Shown here: positions 26,965 to 36,059 of the stretch, piece after piece
Position numbering within the stretch: position 1 is the first letter of the stretch
Layout: each line of letters starts with the position of its first letter
Assembly: GCF_024623325.1 (NCBI RefSeq)
Contig: NZ_JANJZD010000013.1
Span: forward strand, 91,816-155,815
Source: Acetatifactor muris
GTDB lineage: Bacteria > Bacillota > Clostridia > Lachnospirales > Lachnospiraceae
Reading direction: 5' to 3'
DNA length: 64,000 nucleotides
The notes under the pieces: model-generated
Seen by the model: the letters and a program-made list of their open reading frames with translations, nothing else
What the model was told of the DNA's origin: nothing
The model's database searches: none
Made by a program: the position numbers and the translations under genes

Positions 26965-28731
26965 TCAGGTCTGATGAATCTGAAGCTCATACAGCTTCTT
27001 GTAAATCCCATCCTGGGCCAGCAGCTCCTGGTGGGTCCCCTGCTCTCTGATTTTTCCCTTCTGCATGACCATAATGCAGTCCGCATGCTGAATGGTGGAG
27101 AGACGATGGGCCACCATGATGGTAGTACGCCCCTGCATCAGCTTTTCCAATGCCTCCTGAATCAGCAGCTCCGTCTCCGTATCAATGTTGGCGGTCGCTT
27201 CGTCCATAACCAGGATGCTGGGCTTGTGGGCAAGGGTTCTGGCAAAGGACAGCAGCTGTCTCTCCCCTGCGGAAAAGGTGGAGCCCCTCTCGGATACCGG
27301 CTCCTGATAACCGTTCGGCAGCTTCTCGATAAAATGAGAAGCATTCACATACTCCGCGGCCTCTTTCACATCATCAAGTGTAATGTCTTCATCATGCAGC
27401 CGGATATTGTACTCCACATCTCCCTCGAAGATAAACACATCCTGCTGCATCTGACCGATGGCGCCCCGCAGCTGCTTCTTGCTGAGCCTGCGGATGTCCA
27501 CTCCGTCAATGTAGATATTTCCTTTCTGTATGTCGTAATATCTCCCGATCAGATTCAAGATTGACGACTTTCCGGCGCCCGTCGCACCCACGAAAGCCAC
27601 TTTCTCGCCGGGCTCAATGACAAAGGACACATCTCTCAGAACATAATTCTCGTTGTCATAGGCAAACCACACATGGGAGAATTCAATCCTTCCCCTGATC
27701 TCAGGCAGAATAACCGGGTTCTCATCCTCTTTTACCAGCGGTTCTTCGCTCATGATGGTAAATATCTTCTCCGCCGAAGCAATGGAGGACTGCAAAGTGG
27801 AAAACTGCTCCGCCAGCTCCTGTATGGGCTCAAAAAAGGACTGAATATACTGGGCAAAAATGTACAGTGTACCGATGGATATCACATTTCCCATGACTTC
27901 GCTGCTGCCCACACCCAGGACAATCATCAGGGAAATAATGCTCAGAATGTATATCAGCGGCCGGAAGATGGCGAATACCATCATTTCCCTGTAGCCTGCA
28001 CGGAACAGCTTATAATTCTTGTCATTAAACTCTTCATACTTCCGTTTCTCTCTGCCGAATATCTGAATGATGCGCATACCGGAAATGTTCTCCGACAGGA
28101 AAGTATTCACATCCGTCAGCCGCGTCCTGGAGATACGGTAGGTCTTGCGTGCAATCTGGCGGAATACCACAGTCAGCACCGCCACAATGGGTAGCAGTAT
28201 GAAGGAAATCAGCGCCAGCTTTTTGTCCATCATCAGCATCACCACGGCCAGTCCCACAATCTTCACAATGTTGCGAAACAGCCGAACCAGAATGCCGGAA
28301 TACATTTCATCCAGTGCTTCCACGTCATTGGTGACGCGGGTCACCAGCCTGCCCACCGGTGTCAGGTCAAAATAGCGGCTGCTCAGCGACTGAATATGGG
28401 CATACAGCTCCTTGCGAACAGTGAGAATAATACTCTGCCCCATCTTCTGCAGCAGCCAGGTCTGGGTAATGTTGAACACAAAGCTCAGCACCAGCACAAT
28501 GGCATACTTTATGGTAGTCTCCACAATTACATCGAAATTCCCCTGCTCTTTGAACAAGTCGATGGCATCACCGATCAGCATGGGACGGTACAGATCAAAA
28601 CCGGTCAGCGCCAGCACCAGCGCCAGACAGATAACCACCCACCCCACGTAAGGTTTCATATAAGAAAGCAGGTGCAGCAGGGCATTGCCCTTGTAACTGG
28701 ACTCTATATTATCATCGGTTAACGTGCTCAT
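26965..28731 (-). CDS. ABC exporter half-transporter with canonical Walker B
   Basis: One half of a heterodimeric multidrug-type exporter: six membrane helices in residues 20-320, then the nucleotide-binding domain with Walker A GATGAGKSS, Walker B SILVMDEATANID and switch HRLSTI. The catalytic glutamate is present, but the signature is altered to FSAGERQ in place of LSGGQ. This is the mirror image of the partner gene, so each composite ATP site has one standard and one changed element. Start at 28731 (GGAGGGTG upstream), 588 residues. Relatives are YheH/YheI and LmrCD. The gene lies 99 bp after its partner. Confidence 0.94.
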   Translation of the reverse strand: MSTLTDDNIESSYKGNALLHLLSYMKPYVGWVVICLALVLALTGFDLYRPMLIGDAIDLFKEQGNFDVIVETTIKYAIVLVLSFVFNITQTWLLQKMGQSIILTVRKELYAHIQSLSSRYFDLTPVGRLVTRVTNDVEALDEMYSGILVRLFRNIVKIVGLAVVMLMMDKKLALISFILLPIVAVLTVVFRQIARKTYRISRTRLTDVNTFLSENISGMRIIQIFGREKRKYEEFNDKNYKLFRAGYREMMVFAIFRPLIYILSIISLMIVLGVGSSEVMGNVISIGTLYIFAQYIQSFFEPIQELAEQFSTLQSSIASAEKIFTIMSEEPLVKEDENPVILPEIRGRIEFSHVWFAYDNENYVLRDVSFVIEPGEKVAFVGATGAGKSSILNLIGRYYDIQKGNIYIDGVDIRRLSKKQLRGAIGQMQQDVFIFEGDVEYNIRLHDEDITLDDVKEAAEYVNASHFIEKLPNGYQEPVSERGSTFSAGERQLLSFARTLAHKPSILVMDEATANIDTETELLIQEALEKLMQGRTTIMVAHRLSTIQHADCIMVMQKGKIREQGTHQELLAQDGIYKKLYELQIHQT

Positions 28732-28830
28732 AACACCCTCCAATTCTTCTTTCTACCCTTTAAAGCCATTCCTGAGACTCCAAATCCACTTCCGAAATCT
28801 GCCCCACAGCTTCAGAGCTTCTCCGCCTGC

Positions 28831-30624
28831 TTACATGGCTGTCAGCTCCTGCTCCAGCTGCTGCTTCTCATAAATATGGGCATAGAATCCTTTCAGCTCC
28901 ACCAGTTCTTCATGTGTGCCATACTCCGTCAGCTCCCCTTCTGTCAGCACCGCGATATGATCCGCTTTCTGCAGTGTGGAGATACGATGCGCAATGATAA
29001 TCGTGGTCTTCCCCCTGCGCAGCTCCATCAGATTCTCCAGAATCTGCTCCTCGGTATCCGTGTCCACGGCAGACAGGGAATCGTCCAGAATCAGCACCGA
29101 CGCATCCATCAGAAGCGCTCTTGCAATGGAGCTTCTCTGCTTCTGTCCGCCCGACAGCGTCACTCCCCGCTCACCTACCAGCGTCCTGTACTCTTCCGGA
29201 AAACCCATGATATTATCATGAATACAGGCTGCCTTTGCCGCTCTCTTGATACTGGAGCGAATCTGCGGATGGTCTCTGAGCCGTTCCTCCAGGCCGAAGG
29301 CAATATTTTCCTCCAGCGTATCCGAGAACAGGAAGTTATCCTGGGGCACATAGGCCATATCCCGGTGCAGTACCGCCAGCGGAAACTCCGTGATAGGCCT
29401 GCCGTCCACCAGAAGGGCCCCGTCCTCGCAGTCGTAGACCCGCAGCAGCAAGTCAGCCAGACTGGACTTTCCACTTCCGGTTCGTCCCAGAATCCCCAGC
29501 ATTTCTCCCTCTTTCACATGGAGACTCACATCCCTTAACACCGGATCTTCACCGTCCGGATAGGTAAACGTCAGATGATTCAGAACGATATCACCTCTGA
29601 TATGTACATCTCTGTTCACGCAATCTTCCGGCACCTTATCCACAATATCCGGTTCCTCCCGGAAGATACTGGCGATCCTCTGAAATGCTGCCGCCGCCTG
29701 GCTGAAATTATTAATACAGTCTCCGCAGGCAATCATGGGCCATACCAGCATTCCGATATAAGAATTAAACGCCACAAACTGACCGATGGAAATCTGCCCC
29801 GCCAGAACCATCTTTCCTCCAAACACTAACGTCAGAAGAAGGCTGATTCCTGTGACAGTATCCAGCGCCGGTCCGAACATAGCCCGAAGCTTTACCATGG
29901 AGAGATTCTTCTCCATGCTGTTCTCGCTGGCTTTTTCAAAGGCTCTGAAATCCTCTTCTTCCTGTACGAAAGCCTTAACCACACGAATTCCCGCTATGCT
30001 CTCCTGCACTTTGTCGGACAATCCCGAGAAGGCTTCCTGACGCCTGGTCTGGCGCTTTTTGGCCTCTATTCCATAGAAATAACATCCCACTGCCACCAGT
30101 GTCAGCGGGACGAATGCCATAACTGTCAGCTTAAAATCCACATCCCATATCATTTTCATCAGGACCATAACCGTCATCACAATGGCGTCAAAGGCTGTAA
30201 CCACCGCAGGTCCCACCGCCATACGGATGGCTCCCAGGTCATTGGTAAAACGTGCCATCAGATCCCCCGTCTTATGAGCGTTGAAATAGCGGGCGGAAAG
30301 CATCTCCAGATGCCCGAACATATCGTTGCGCAGACGATATTCAATTCCCCTGGCGGAACCGAAGATGCAGAATCTCCAGCCAAAGCGCCCCAGCATCATC
30401 ACCGCGCCTGCCGTGAAAATTTTCACAAGCAGAAAAAGCACACCTTCCCTGTCCAGTATGCCTTCCGTCAAGCCGTCAATCACTTCTCCTATAAACTGCG
30501 GAATATACAGATTTGCCGCATCCACTGCCAGCAGAATTACGATACCAGCCAGATAATACCACTTGTATTTCCACAGATAGGGAAACAGAGAAAATTTCTT
30601 TTGCTTCATATTTGTACTGTGCAT
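28831..30624 (-). CDS. ABC exporter half-transporter with degenerate ATP site
   Basis: Partner of the preceding entry; 597 residues with six N-terminal membrane helices and a C-terminal ATPase domain: Walker A GRTGSGKSS, signature LSGGQKQR and Walker B VLILDDSLSAVD. The residue after Walker B is Asp instead of Glu, which marks the degenerate, slowly hydrolysing site of heterodimeric exporters such as BmrCD, LmrCD and TM287/288. AAGGAGG precedes the ATG at 30624, which overlaps the end of the PHP gene by 19 bp. Substrate unknown; drug or lipid export is usual for the family. Confidence 0.94.
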   Translation of the reverse strand: MHSTNMKQKKFSLFPYLWKYKWYYLAGIVILLAVDAANLYIPQFIGEVIDGLTEGILDREGVLFLLVKIFTAGAVMMLGRFGWRFCIFGSARGIEYRLRNDMFGHLEMLSARYFNAHKTGDLMARFTNDLGAIRMAVGPAVVTAFDAIVMTVMVLMKMIWDVDFKLTVMAFVPLTLVAVGCYFYGIEAKKRQTRRQEAFSGLSDKVQESIAGIRVVKAFVQEEEDFRAFEKASENSMEKNLSMVKLRAMFGPALDTVTGISLLLTLVFGGKMVLAGQISIGQFVAFNSYIGMLVWPMIACGDCINNFSQAAAAFQRIASIFREEPDIVDKVPEDCVNRDVHIRGDIVLNHLTFTYPDGEDPVLRDVSLHVKEGEMLGILGRTGSGKSSLADLLLRVYDCEDGALLVDGRPITEFPLAVLHRDMAYVPQDNFLFSDTLEENIAFGLEERLRDHPQIRSSIKRAAKAACIHDNIMGFPEEYRTLVGERGVTLSGGQKQRSSIARALLMDASVLILDDSLSAVDTDTEEQILENLMELRRGKTTIIIAHRISTLQKADHIAVLTEGELTEYGTHEELVELKGFYAHIYEKQQLEQELTAM

Positions 30625-31340
30625 TCCACAACCTCCTTACCGTCCAGCAGGCGCTGTGCCTCTCCCCTCATAACGGCATGGGTAAAATCATGAATATCCT
30701 TCAATTTCCGGGAAAATATCATTCCTCCGTACAGCATCTGTGTACTGTGCTGATCCGACCCGGCTGTCATGGGCAAATGCTGCTTTTCTGCATAAGCCAT
30801 TGCCATTTCGTTATACTCCGGATGCCTTTTTCCGGTCAGTCTGCCCGTATGTGCTGCGTTCAGACCTTCCACCGCATCCACATATCCGGGGAACAGCTGC
30901 ACCTCAGATATGTAAGAAGCCTCTCTGTACGGATGGGCATGGCTGATTATGCCTCCGCCCTCATGTACCAGCTGAAACTGTTCCTCCACTGTGGCATCCC
31001 TGATTTCCGGATGCGCCAGCAGCCATTCTTTATCCAACCCATAGACCAGAAACTCCGGCCCGTGATAGCCGGACTCCCAGCCGAAAAATACCTGAAGCCC
31101 CAGTCTGTCTCCCTCCGCCCTGGCATGTTCATATCCCAGGCAGAAGCCTTCCACCCATTCCTCCCAGGGCAGAGCCCTGTCCACAGCTGTATTCCCATAA
31201 AAGAAATGATCTGTCACTATAATGCCGGTATAGCCGCATTTTGCATAGGCCCTTGCCATCTCCGCTCCGCTGCTCTTGCCGCAGGCGCTTCCTTCGCTGG
31301 TATGCATATGTGTCTCGTACCAAAAACCTTCCAACTTCAT
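30606..31340 (-). CDS. PHP-domain phosphoesterase
   Basis: A 244-residue metal-dependent phosphoesterase of the polymerase-and-histidinol-phosphatase superfamily. The metal-binding motifs appear in order: ETHMHTSEGS (HxH), IIVTDHF, GWESGY, ISHAHPYR and the final AGSDQHS. These correspond to the trinuclear metal ligands of YcdX or HisK. It is first in the operon and overlaps the ABC exporter gene by 19 bp, an unusual pairing that suggests a role connected with transport. The substrate (nucleotide, sugar phosphate or histidinol phosphate) cannot be decided. Confidence 0.88.
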   Translation of the reverse strand: MKLEGFWYETHMHTSEGSACGKSSGAEMARAYAKCGYTGIIVTDHFFYGNTAVDRALPWEEWVEGFCLGYEHARAEGDRLGLQVFFGWESGYHGPEFLVYGLDKEWLLAHPEIRDATVEEQFQLVHEGGGIISHAHPYREASYISEVQLFPGYVDAVEGLNAAHTGRLTGKRHPEYNEMAMAYAEKQHLPMTAGSDQHSTQMLYGGMIFSRKLKDIHDFTHAVMRGEAQRLLDGKEVVECTVQI

Positions 31341-31463
31341 CTCATCTTCCCAGACCTTTCAAACCGTCGATTCTCTGCTGTCCTTCTTGTCATTGAATTC
31401 CCCGTCTCCAGGCACACAGTTCTCCTGTCCGGCTTTGCCAATCCCGTTCAGGCATTGACATCT

Positions 31464-31493
31464 ATTGTACTCCACGTCTGGTACATGCGTCAA
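31464..31493 (-). promoter_or_regulatory. Promoter of the PHP-ABC exporter operon
   Basis: TTGACG (31488-31493), 18 bases, TACAAT (31464-31469) on the minus strand, about 120 bp before the PHP start at 31340. Confidence 0.7.
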
Positions 31494-31537
31494 TACAGTA
31501 ACTGATATTTTCTTGCCGCAGCAGTTCTGCCGAACTG

Positions 31538-33179
31538 TTATTCCCGGCAATCCCGAAAATGCGTCAGCGCCAGATGTCTCGACACATTGTAGGTTCGAAT
31601 TCCCATGTTCTCTGTATTCCGCTGCATTTTCCGCATCCAGTAGTATCCGAAACCCATCTGTACGTGACGGGCATTCCCGGCATCCAAATCCCATGCCCCC
31701 CATGCACTTGTGTCAGCAGCATACTGTACGGCATCCTCCGTGTAAAAGGCCTCCATATCATAGCCCAGCTCCTTCAGGTAGGGAACCAGAACCGGCGCCG
31801 CATCCGCACTCAGACTTCTCAGATAGTAATAATCATTATAGGGCTCCTTCGCCAGGAAAAAGGAGTGATATACCATCCCGTCTTCCCGGGGGGCGTTCGC
31901 CACATTTACCTTCGCAATCAGATAATCCGGATGTGCAAAGGATAATATCAGATACAGCACTGCCACTACGGCTGCCTGATAACGAAACAGCGGAAATTTC
32001 TCCTTAAATATATTCACCACCACACCCGCGAACAGAAAGGTCAGCAGTACCAGGGCCCACAGCACCAGAATCCGAAGATAGGTCAGATAATAGTAGCGAA
32101 TATACATAATCATTCTCACCGCACTGGATGCAATCATCACAAAGGTGCAAAGTGACATAAGCGTCAGAATAATCTTCAGCACTGTGCTTTCCCTGAAGAA
32201 TTCCATACAGCACAGCACAATTATCAGATTCAGCAGACTGACTGCCAACAGCTGAAAAAAGCCCTCTCTGGCATACATGGCATAGGTGTACCCCTCCGGC
32301 AGTCTCAGGCTTCCGAAAAAAAGTCCCGCAATCTGTATCCCGGAAAATAACAGATACAAAAGAGTCAGCATTCCTGTCACGGTGATTGCCAGAACAGGCT
32401 CTCCCCTGCGCACATCCCCCACATCTTCCCGGATTCTCTTCTTACACAGATACGCGGTCACGGCATACGCGGCAAAAAAACAGGACTGTTATCCGGAAAA
32501 ATATATTTATAATTCCTCCCAGGCTGATGCTTTGCAGCAGCCTCGCCGTCATCTGACGGAATACGGCGTCGGCGCTGGCCAGGAGCAGAAGCACGATTAA
32601 GAACAGCGGCAGGGCTATCACAAGCCCCAGCGCAGCGTACCAGACTCTCTTGTCCACCTTTTTCCCTCTGCCCTGCCGCCAGGCCGCTCCATCGGTAAAG
32701 GGCCGGCCCAGTTCTCCGATACTGGCAAAAATCAGGACACAGATACTGCCCAGATATTTCCCCAGCTTCCACTGTGCAGTCTGAAAGCACTGCCTCAGCA
32801 ACAGGCTCATCAGAAGCAGGAATATCCCCAGCTTATTAAAAAAAATCAGGAACCCGTCATCTGTGCAGAACGTGGAAATCCCCAGCAGAAGCATGGCAGC
32901 CATGTAAAATCCGCTTCCTTTTTTTACAGAAATCCCCAGTCTTGCAAAGGACAAGAAGAAAAATAAGAGGCTGCCTGCCACGAAAAAAGGGAATGTCACC
33001 CCGGAGCCGTTTCTGTACATGCAGAATGCGTACAGCACCGCATATCCGAATGCCAGCGGCCCGATAAAACCAAAATTCTCCTTCAATCGTTTTGTCTCTT
33101 CCGTCTCCGCAGGAACCGGCGGCATGGGGGGTACCGGCGGCACAGGCGGTACCGGCGGTCTTTGTTCTGTTCTTTCCAT
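31538..33179 (-). pseudogene. DUF4173/DUF4153 membrane protein gene, frameshifted
   Basis: Two overlapping frames make one membrane protein. The first, from ATG 33179 (AAAGGAGTG upstream), encodes a proline-rich start (PPVPPVPPVPPMPPVP) and about six membrane helices, then stops at 32442 after a wrong tail. The second (32461-31538) carries the other helices and a soluble C-terminal domain of about 110 residues that looks like DUF4153-type tails. The break is at a run of seven A on the plus strand (32474-32480); with six, the frames join as VLFFAAYAVTAYLCKK, which reads naturally. So it is either a recent indel, phase variation or a base-call error. The gene follows the HTH and DUF2975 genes and may respond to them. 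Confidence 0.8.
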
Positions 33180-33237
33180 CTCTTCTTACACTCCTTTCAC
33201 TTCATCAGCACAGCTTTTCCCTGTACCGAATATTTAT

Positions 33238-33450
33238 TTACTCCCCGTCCGGCACATATTCCAGAATATCTCCGGGCTGGCAGTCCAGCGCTTTGCAGAC
33301 TGCTTCCAGTGTGGAAAAGCGTACTGCTCTGGCTTTGTTATTCTTTAAGATGGACAGATTGGCAAGGGTTATGTCTACCTTACCTGCCAGCTCGGTGAGG
33401 CCCATTTTCCGCTTTGCCATCATGACATCCAGATTTACCACAATTCCCAT
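33238..33450 (-). CDS. Small XRE/Cro-type HTH regulator (YozG-like)
   Basis: About 70 residues, almost entirely one helix-turn-helix domain: MAKRKMGLTELAGKVDI, LANLSILKNNKARAVRFSTL and ALDCQPGDILEYVPDGE. This is the YozG-type short regulator found beside DUF2975 genes across Firmicutes. The ATG at 33450 is favoured over a GTG two codons earlier because of spacing from AGGGAG. It lies 46 bp after the DUF2975 gene in the same direction. Its target may be this operon. Confidence 0.92.
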   Translation of the reverse strand: MGIVVNLDVMMAKRKMGLTELAGKVDITLANLSILKNNKARAVRFSTLEAVCKALDCQPGDILEYVPDGE

Positions 33451-33496
33451 CTTCACACTCCCTGCCTGCCATCAAGGCATCACATATCATGCTTCA

Positions 33497-33970
33497 CTAT
33501 ATAGTAAGATCATTTTCCTGCTTATACCGCACTGCCTCCGCAAACACACAGGCAAGCACCTTGCTGAACAATCCTGCAATAATGAACACCAGGATCACCA
33601 CACCCATGGCCACAGTCATATATACAATGCTTCTTACCACCGACATGACTGCAATGAAAAAGCTCCAGTTTCCCATCTTCTGCAGACTGATGACATTTTC
33701 CTGCACAAAGCAGTCTCCCTCCAGCACAGTCCTGAAAATCTTCCGCAGCTCTCTCACCAGAACCATCGCAGCCACACCGAGCACGAAATAAATAATCACC
33801 GACTCCTCGTAATGCTCCACCATATACGGAAACTGTTCTCCGATTTTCCGGATGCTGAACGGCAAAGTCACCGTCACGGCAATCCCCGCATAAAACATAA
33901 AGTCCAGAAGGTATTTTGTCCATGTGGTCAGGCAGTTCTTCTTCGTCCGGATATCTTTTTTCTCTTCCAT
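33497..33970 (-). CDS. DUF2975 membrane protein
   Basis: 157 residues from the ATG at 33970 (GAGGTGATT upstream) with four hydrophobic segments: two near the N-terminus, then WSFFIAVMSVVRSIVYMTVA and the adjacent valine/isoleucine-rich helix. The central LRKIFRTVLEGDCFVQENV is the conserved cytoplasmic loop of DUF2975. Its pairing with a YozG-like regulator is characteristic of the family; function unknown. Transcription probably starts at 34046-34074. Confidence 0.88.
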   Translation of the reverse strand: MEEKKDIRTKKNCLTTWTKYLLDFMFYAGIAVTVTLPFSIRKIGEQFPYMVEHYEESVIIYFVLGVAAMVLVRELRKIFRTVLEGDCFVQENVISLQKMGNWSFFIAVMSVVRSIVYMTVAMGVVILVFIIAGLFSKVLACVFAEAVRYKQENDLTI

Positions 33971-34045
33971 AATCACCTCAATTATCAGTTCCGCACCATA
34001 GCCCGGATACATCCGAACTGTTATGCCTCTGCTCTTCTGTAAGGT

Positions 34046-34074
34046 AATATAGCACTCCGAAATCCGAATGTCAA
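34046..34074 (-). promoter_or_regulatory. Promoter of the DUF2975-HTH-DUF4173 operon
   Basis: TTGACA (34069-34074), 17 bases, TATATT (34046-34051) on the minus strand, 76 bp before the DUF2975 ATG. Confidence 0.8.
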
Positions 34075-34123
34075 TATATTTTTATTGTTTTTCAATAAAT
34101 CTTCTGCCTGTTCTGTCTTTCTG

Positions 34124-35452
34124 TCAATAATGATACTTTCCTTTCATTCCCACCAGGAACAGAATCGTCACCACTGCCGCCATCAGTTCTGCCGCCACAA
34201 TGGAAACCCAGATTCCGTCAATTCCCCAAATCAGCGGTAAAAGCAGCACTGCCGCCATCTGAAACACAAGGGTCCGCAGGAACGAAATCAGTGCGGACAC
34301 CAGTCCGTTTCCCAGGGCCGTGAAAAAGGACGAGCCGTAAATCGCCAGCCCTGCAAAAAGGAAGGAAAAGGAATACACCAGAAACCCTCTCAGCGTCAGT
34401 TCCAGAAGCCCCTGGTCATATCCTACAAAAATCATGGAGAGCGGTCTGGCCAGTACTTCTCCCAACGCTACCATACCCACAGAAAAGGTGCCCACAAGAA
34501 TCAGGCTCTTTCTGAGCAGCCCTTTCAATTCTCCGTGATTTCCCGCGCCGTAATGGTAACTAATTACCGGTGCCACACCCACAGAATACCCGATAAAAAC
34601 AGCCAGGAAAATCATGCTCACATACATCAGTACTCCATATGCCGCCACACCATCCTCTCCTGCGTACTTCATCAGCTGTGCATTATAGAGCATGCCGACA
34701 ATGGACATGGAGATGCTTGACATCAGCTCGGAGGAGCCGTTTGTACACGCTTTCAACAGAGCTCTGCCGTCATATTTCGTCCTGGTCAGCCGCAGAAGAC
34801 TTGTATTTGGACGCAGAAAATAAACCACCGGCACAATCCCTCCCACCAGCTGGCTGAATGCTGTTGCTGCCGCTGCTCCCACCAGGCCCCAGCGGAATAC
34901 CCCTACAAAGACAGCATCCAGCACCATATTACTCACTCCTGCTGCCACAGTGACGGCAAGCCCCAGCTGCGGCTTTTCTGCCGTGATGAAAAAGCTCTGA
35001 AATTCGTACTGCAGAATAAACGCCGGAAGCGCTGCCAGAATAATCCTGCCGTATAGCACACAGTTATCCAGCATGACGCCTTCCGCCCCGAGCAGTGCCC
35101 CTACCGGACGGATAAAGACGATTCCCAGCACTGCTATCACAATACCGCAGCCAAAGGACAGATACACAAACAGTGAAAACAGTCTCTGCGCCTTCTCCTT
35201 CTCTCCCGCTCCCATGGTAATCGCAATGATAGCACTGCCGCCTGTACCGAACATAAATCCTATGGCTCCCAGAATCATCAGAAACGGCATGATAAAGTTC
35301 ACCGCCGCAAAAGGAGTCTTCCCCACAAAATTAGATACAAAAAAGCCGTCAACCACACCGTAAATCGACGTAAAAATCATCATGATAATGGATGGCAGCG
35401 TAAAACGCAGCAATTTCCCGTAATTAAAATGATCTGATAATTGAATTTTCAT
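34124..35452 (-). CDS. MATE family efflux transporter
   Basis: A 442-residue protein with about twelve membrane helices in two similar MatE halves. Typical elements are SIIMMIFTSIYGVVDGFFVS in the first helix pair, AAVNFIMPFLMILGA, and GTGGSAI in the first half, with QLVGGIVPVVYFLR later. MATE pumps export cationic drugs or metabolites using a sodium or proton gradient. It lies 7 bp after the MarR gene, so both are transcribed from the operator-bearing promoter at 35989-36017, and export is probably induced when the MarR ligand is present. Confidence 0.94.
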   Translation of the reverse strand: MKIQLSDHFNYGKLLRFTLPSIIMMIFTSIYGVVDGFFVSNFVGKTPFAAVNFIMPFLMILGAIGFMFGTGGSAIIAITMGAGEKEKAQRLFSLFVYLSFGCGIVIAVLGIVFIRPVGALLGAEGVMLDNCVLYGRIILAALPAFILQYEFQSFFITAEKPQLGLAVTVAAGVSNMVLDAVFVGVFRWGLVGAAAATAFSQLVGGIVPVVYFLRPNTSLLRLTRTKYDGRALLKACTNGSSELMSSISMSIVGMLYNAQLMKYAGEDGVAAYGVLMYVSMIFLAVFIGYSVGVAPVISYHYGAGNHGELKGLLRKSLILVGTFSVGMVALGEVLARPLSMIFVGYDQGLLELTLRGFLVYSFSFLFAGLAIYGSSFFTALGNGLVSALISFLRTLVFQMAAVLLLPLIWGIDGIWVSIVAAELMAAVVTILFLVGMKGKYHY

Positions 35453-35459
35453 TATTCCT

Positions 35460-35897
35460 TCACAACTCCTTTATTTTTTCCCTGAACTCTTGCAGATATT
35501 TTCCCGTCAGCTGAAGATACTGCTCCACTTCCTCTTCAGGCCAGGAATCCAGTATACCGTTCTCAATCTCAATCAGCCGCACTACCGTGTCTTCCGCCAG
35601 CTTCTTTCCTTTGTCCGTCAGGCATACTCTTTTCTTCTTTCCGCTGGCATTTTCCAGATAGACCATTCCTTCCGTCTCCAGCCTGCGCAATGCGGAATTG
35701 ATCGTCTGCTTGCTGATTCCGGACAGCCTGCAGATATCACTGATGGGATATTTATCTCCGTTATCACAGATAATATAGAAAATCTGCATTACACTGTCAG
35801 ATAATCCCAGCTTCTGAGCCGCTTCATGATAGGCCGCATCTGTCTCTCCCACCAGATAATTGAAGCGCTTCATTTCCGCCGTTGTAAATCCCTTCAT
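35460..35897 (-). CDS. MarR family regulator of the MATE exporter
   Basis: A 145-residue winged-helix repressor. The recognition helix is in SDICRLSGISKQTINSALRR (residues about 55-75) and the wing in YLENASGKKKRVCLTDKGK. AGGAGG stands 8 bp before the ATG at 35897. It lies directly upstream of the MATE gene and downstream of two near-identical palindromes (35966-35983, 35995-36008), one inside the promoter spacer. It most likely represses itself and the exporter until it binds a small phenolic or drug-like ligand. Confidence 0.93.
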   Translation of the reverse strand: MKGFTTAEMKRFNYLVGETDAAYHEAAQKLGLSDSVMQIFYIICDNGDKYPISDICRLSGISKQTINSALRRLETEGMVYLENASGKKKRVCLTDKGKKLAEDTVVRLIEIENGILDSWPEEEVEQYLQLTGKYLQEFREKIKEL

Positions 35898-35965
35898 CAC
35901 CGCCGCCTCCTGTTCTTCTTTTCTTTCGTCCCGTCATATGGCATACAACACGTCTGACATATAAA

Positions 35966-36008
35966 AAGTACGAAATCGTACTTCAAGTAGTTTAGTACGA
36001 TTTCGTAC
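35966..36008. promoter_or_regulatory. Two MarR operator palindromes
   Basis: AAGTACGAAATCGTACTT (35966-35983) and GTACGATTTCGTAC (35995-36008), centres 27 bp apart. Each is a GTACGA/TCGTAC inverted repeat with two central bases. The second fills the -10/-35 spacer and the first covers the transcript start. Confidence 0.88.
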
Positions 36009-36017
36009 AAATGTCAA
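35989..36017 (-). promoter_or_regulatory. Promoter of marR-MATE operon
   Basis: TTGACA (36012-36017), 17 bases, TAAACT (35989-35994) on the minus strand, interleaved with the two operators. Confidence 0.85.
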
Positions 36018-36059
36018 GACCCTGCATTATTGCAGTAAATCCTCCTGAACTGGACAGTT

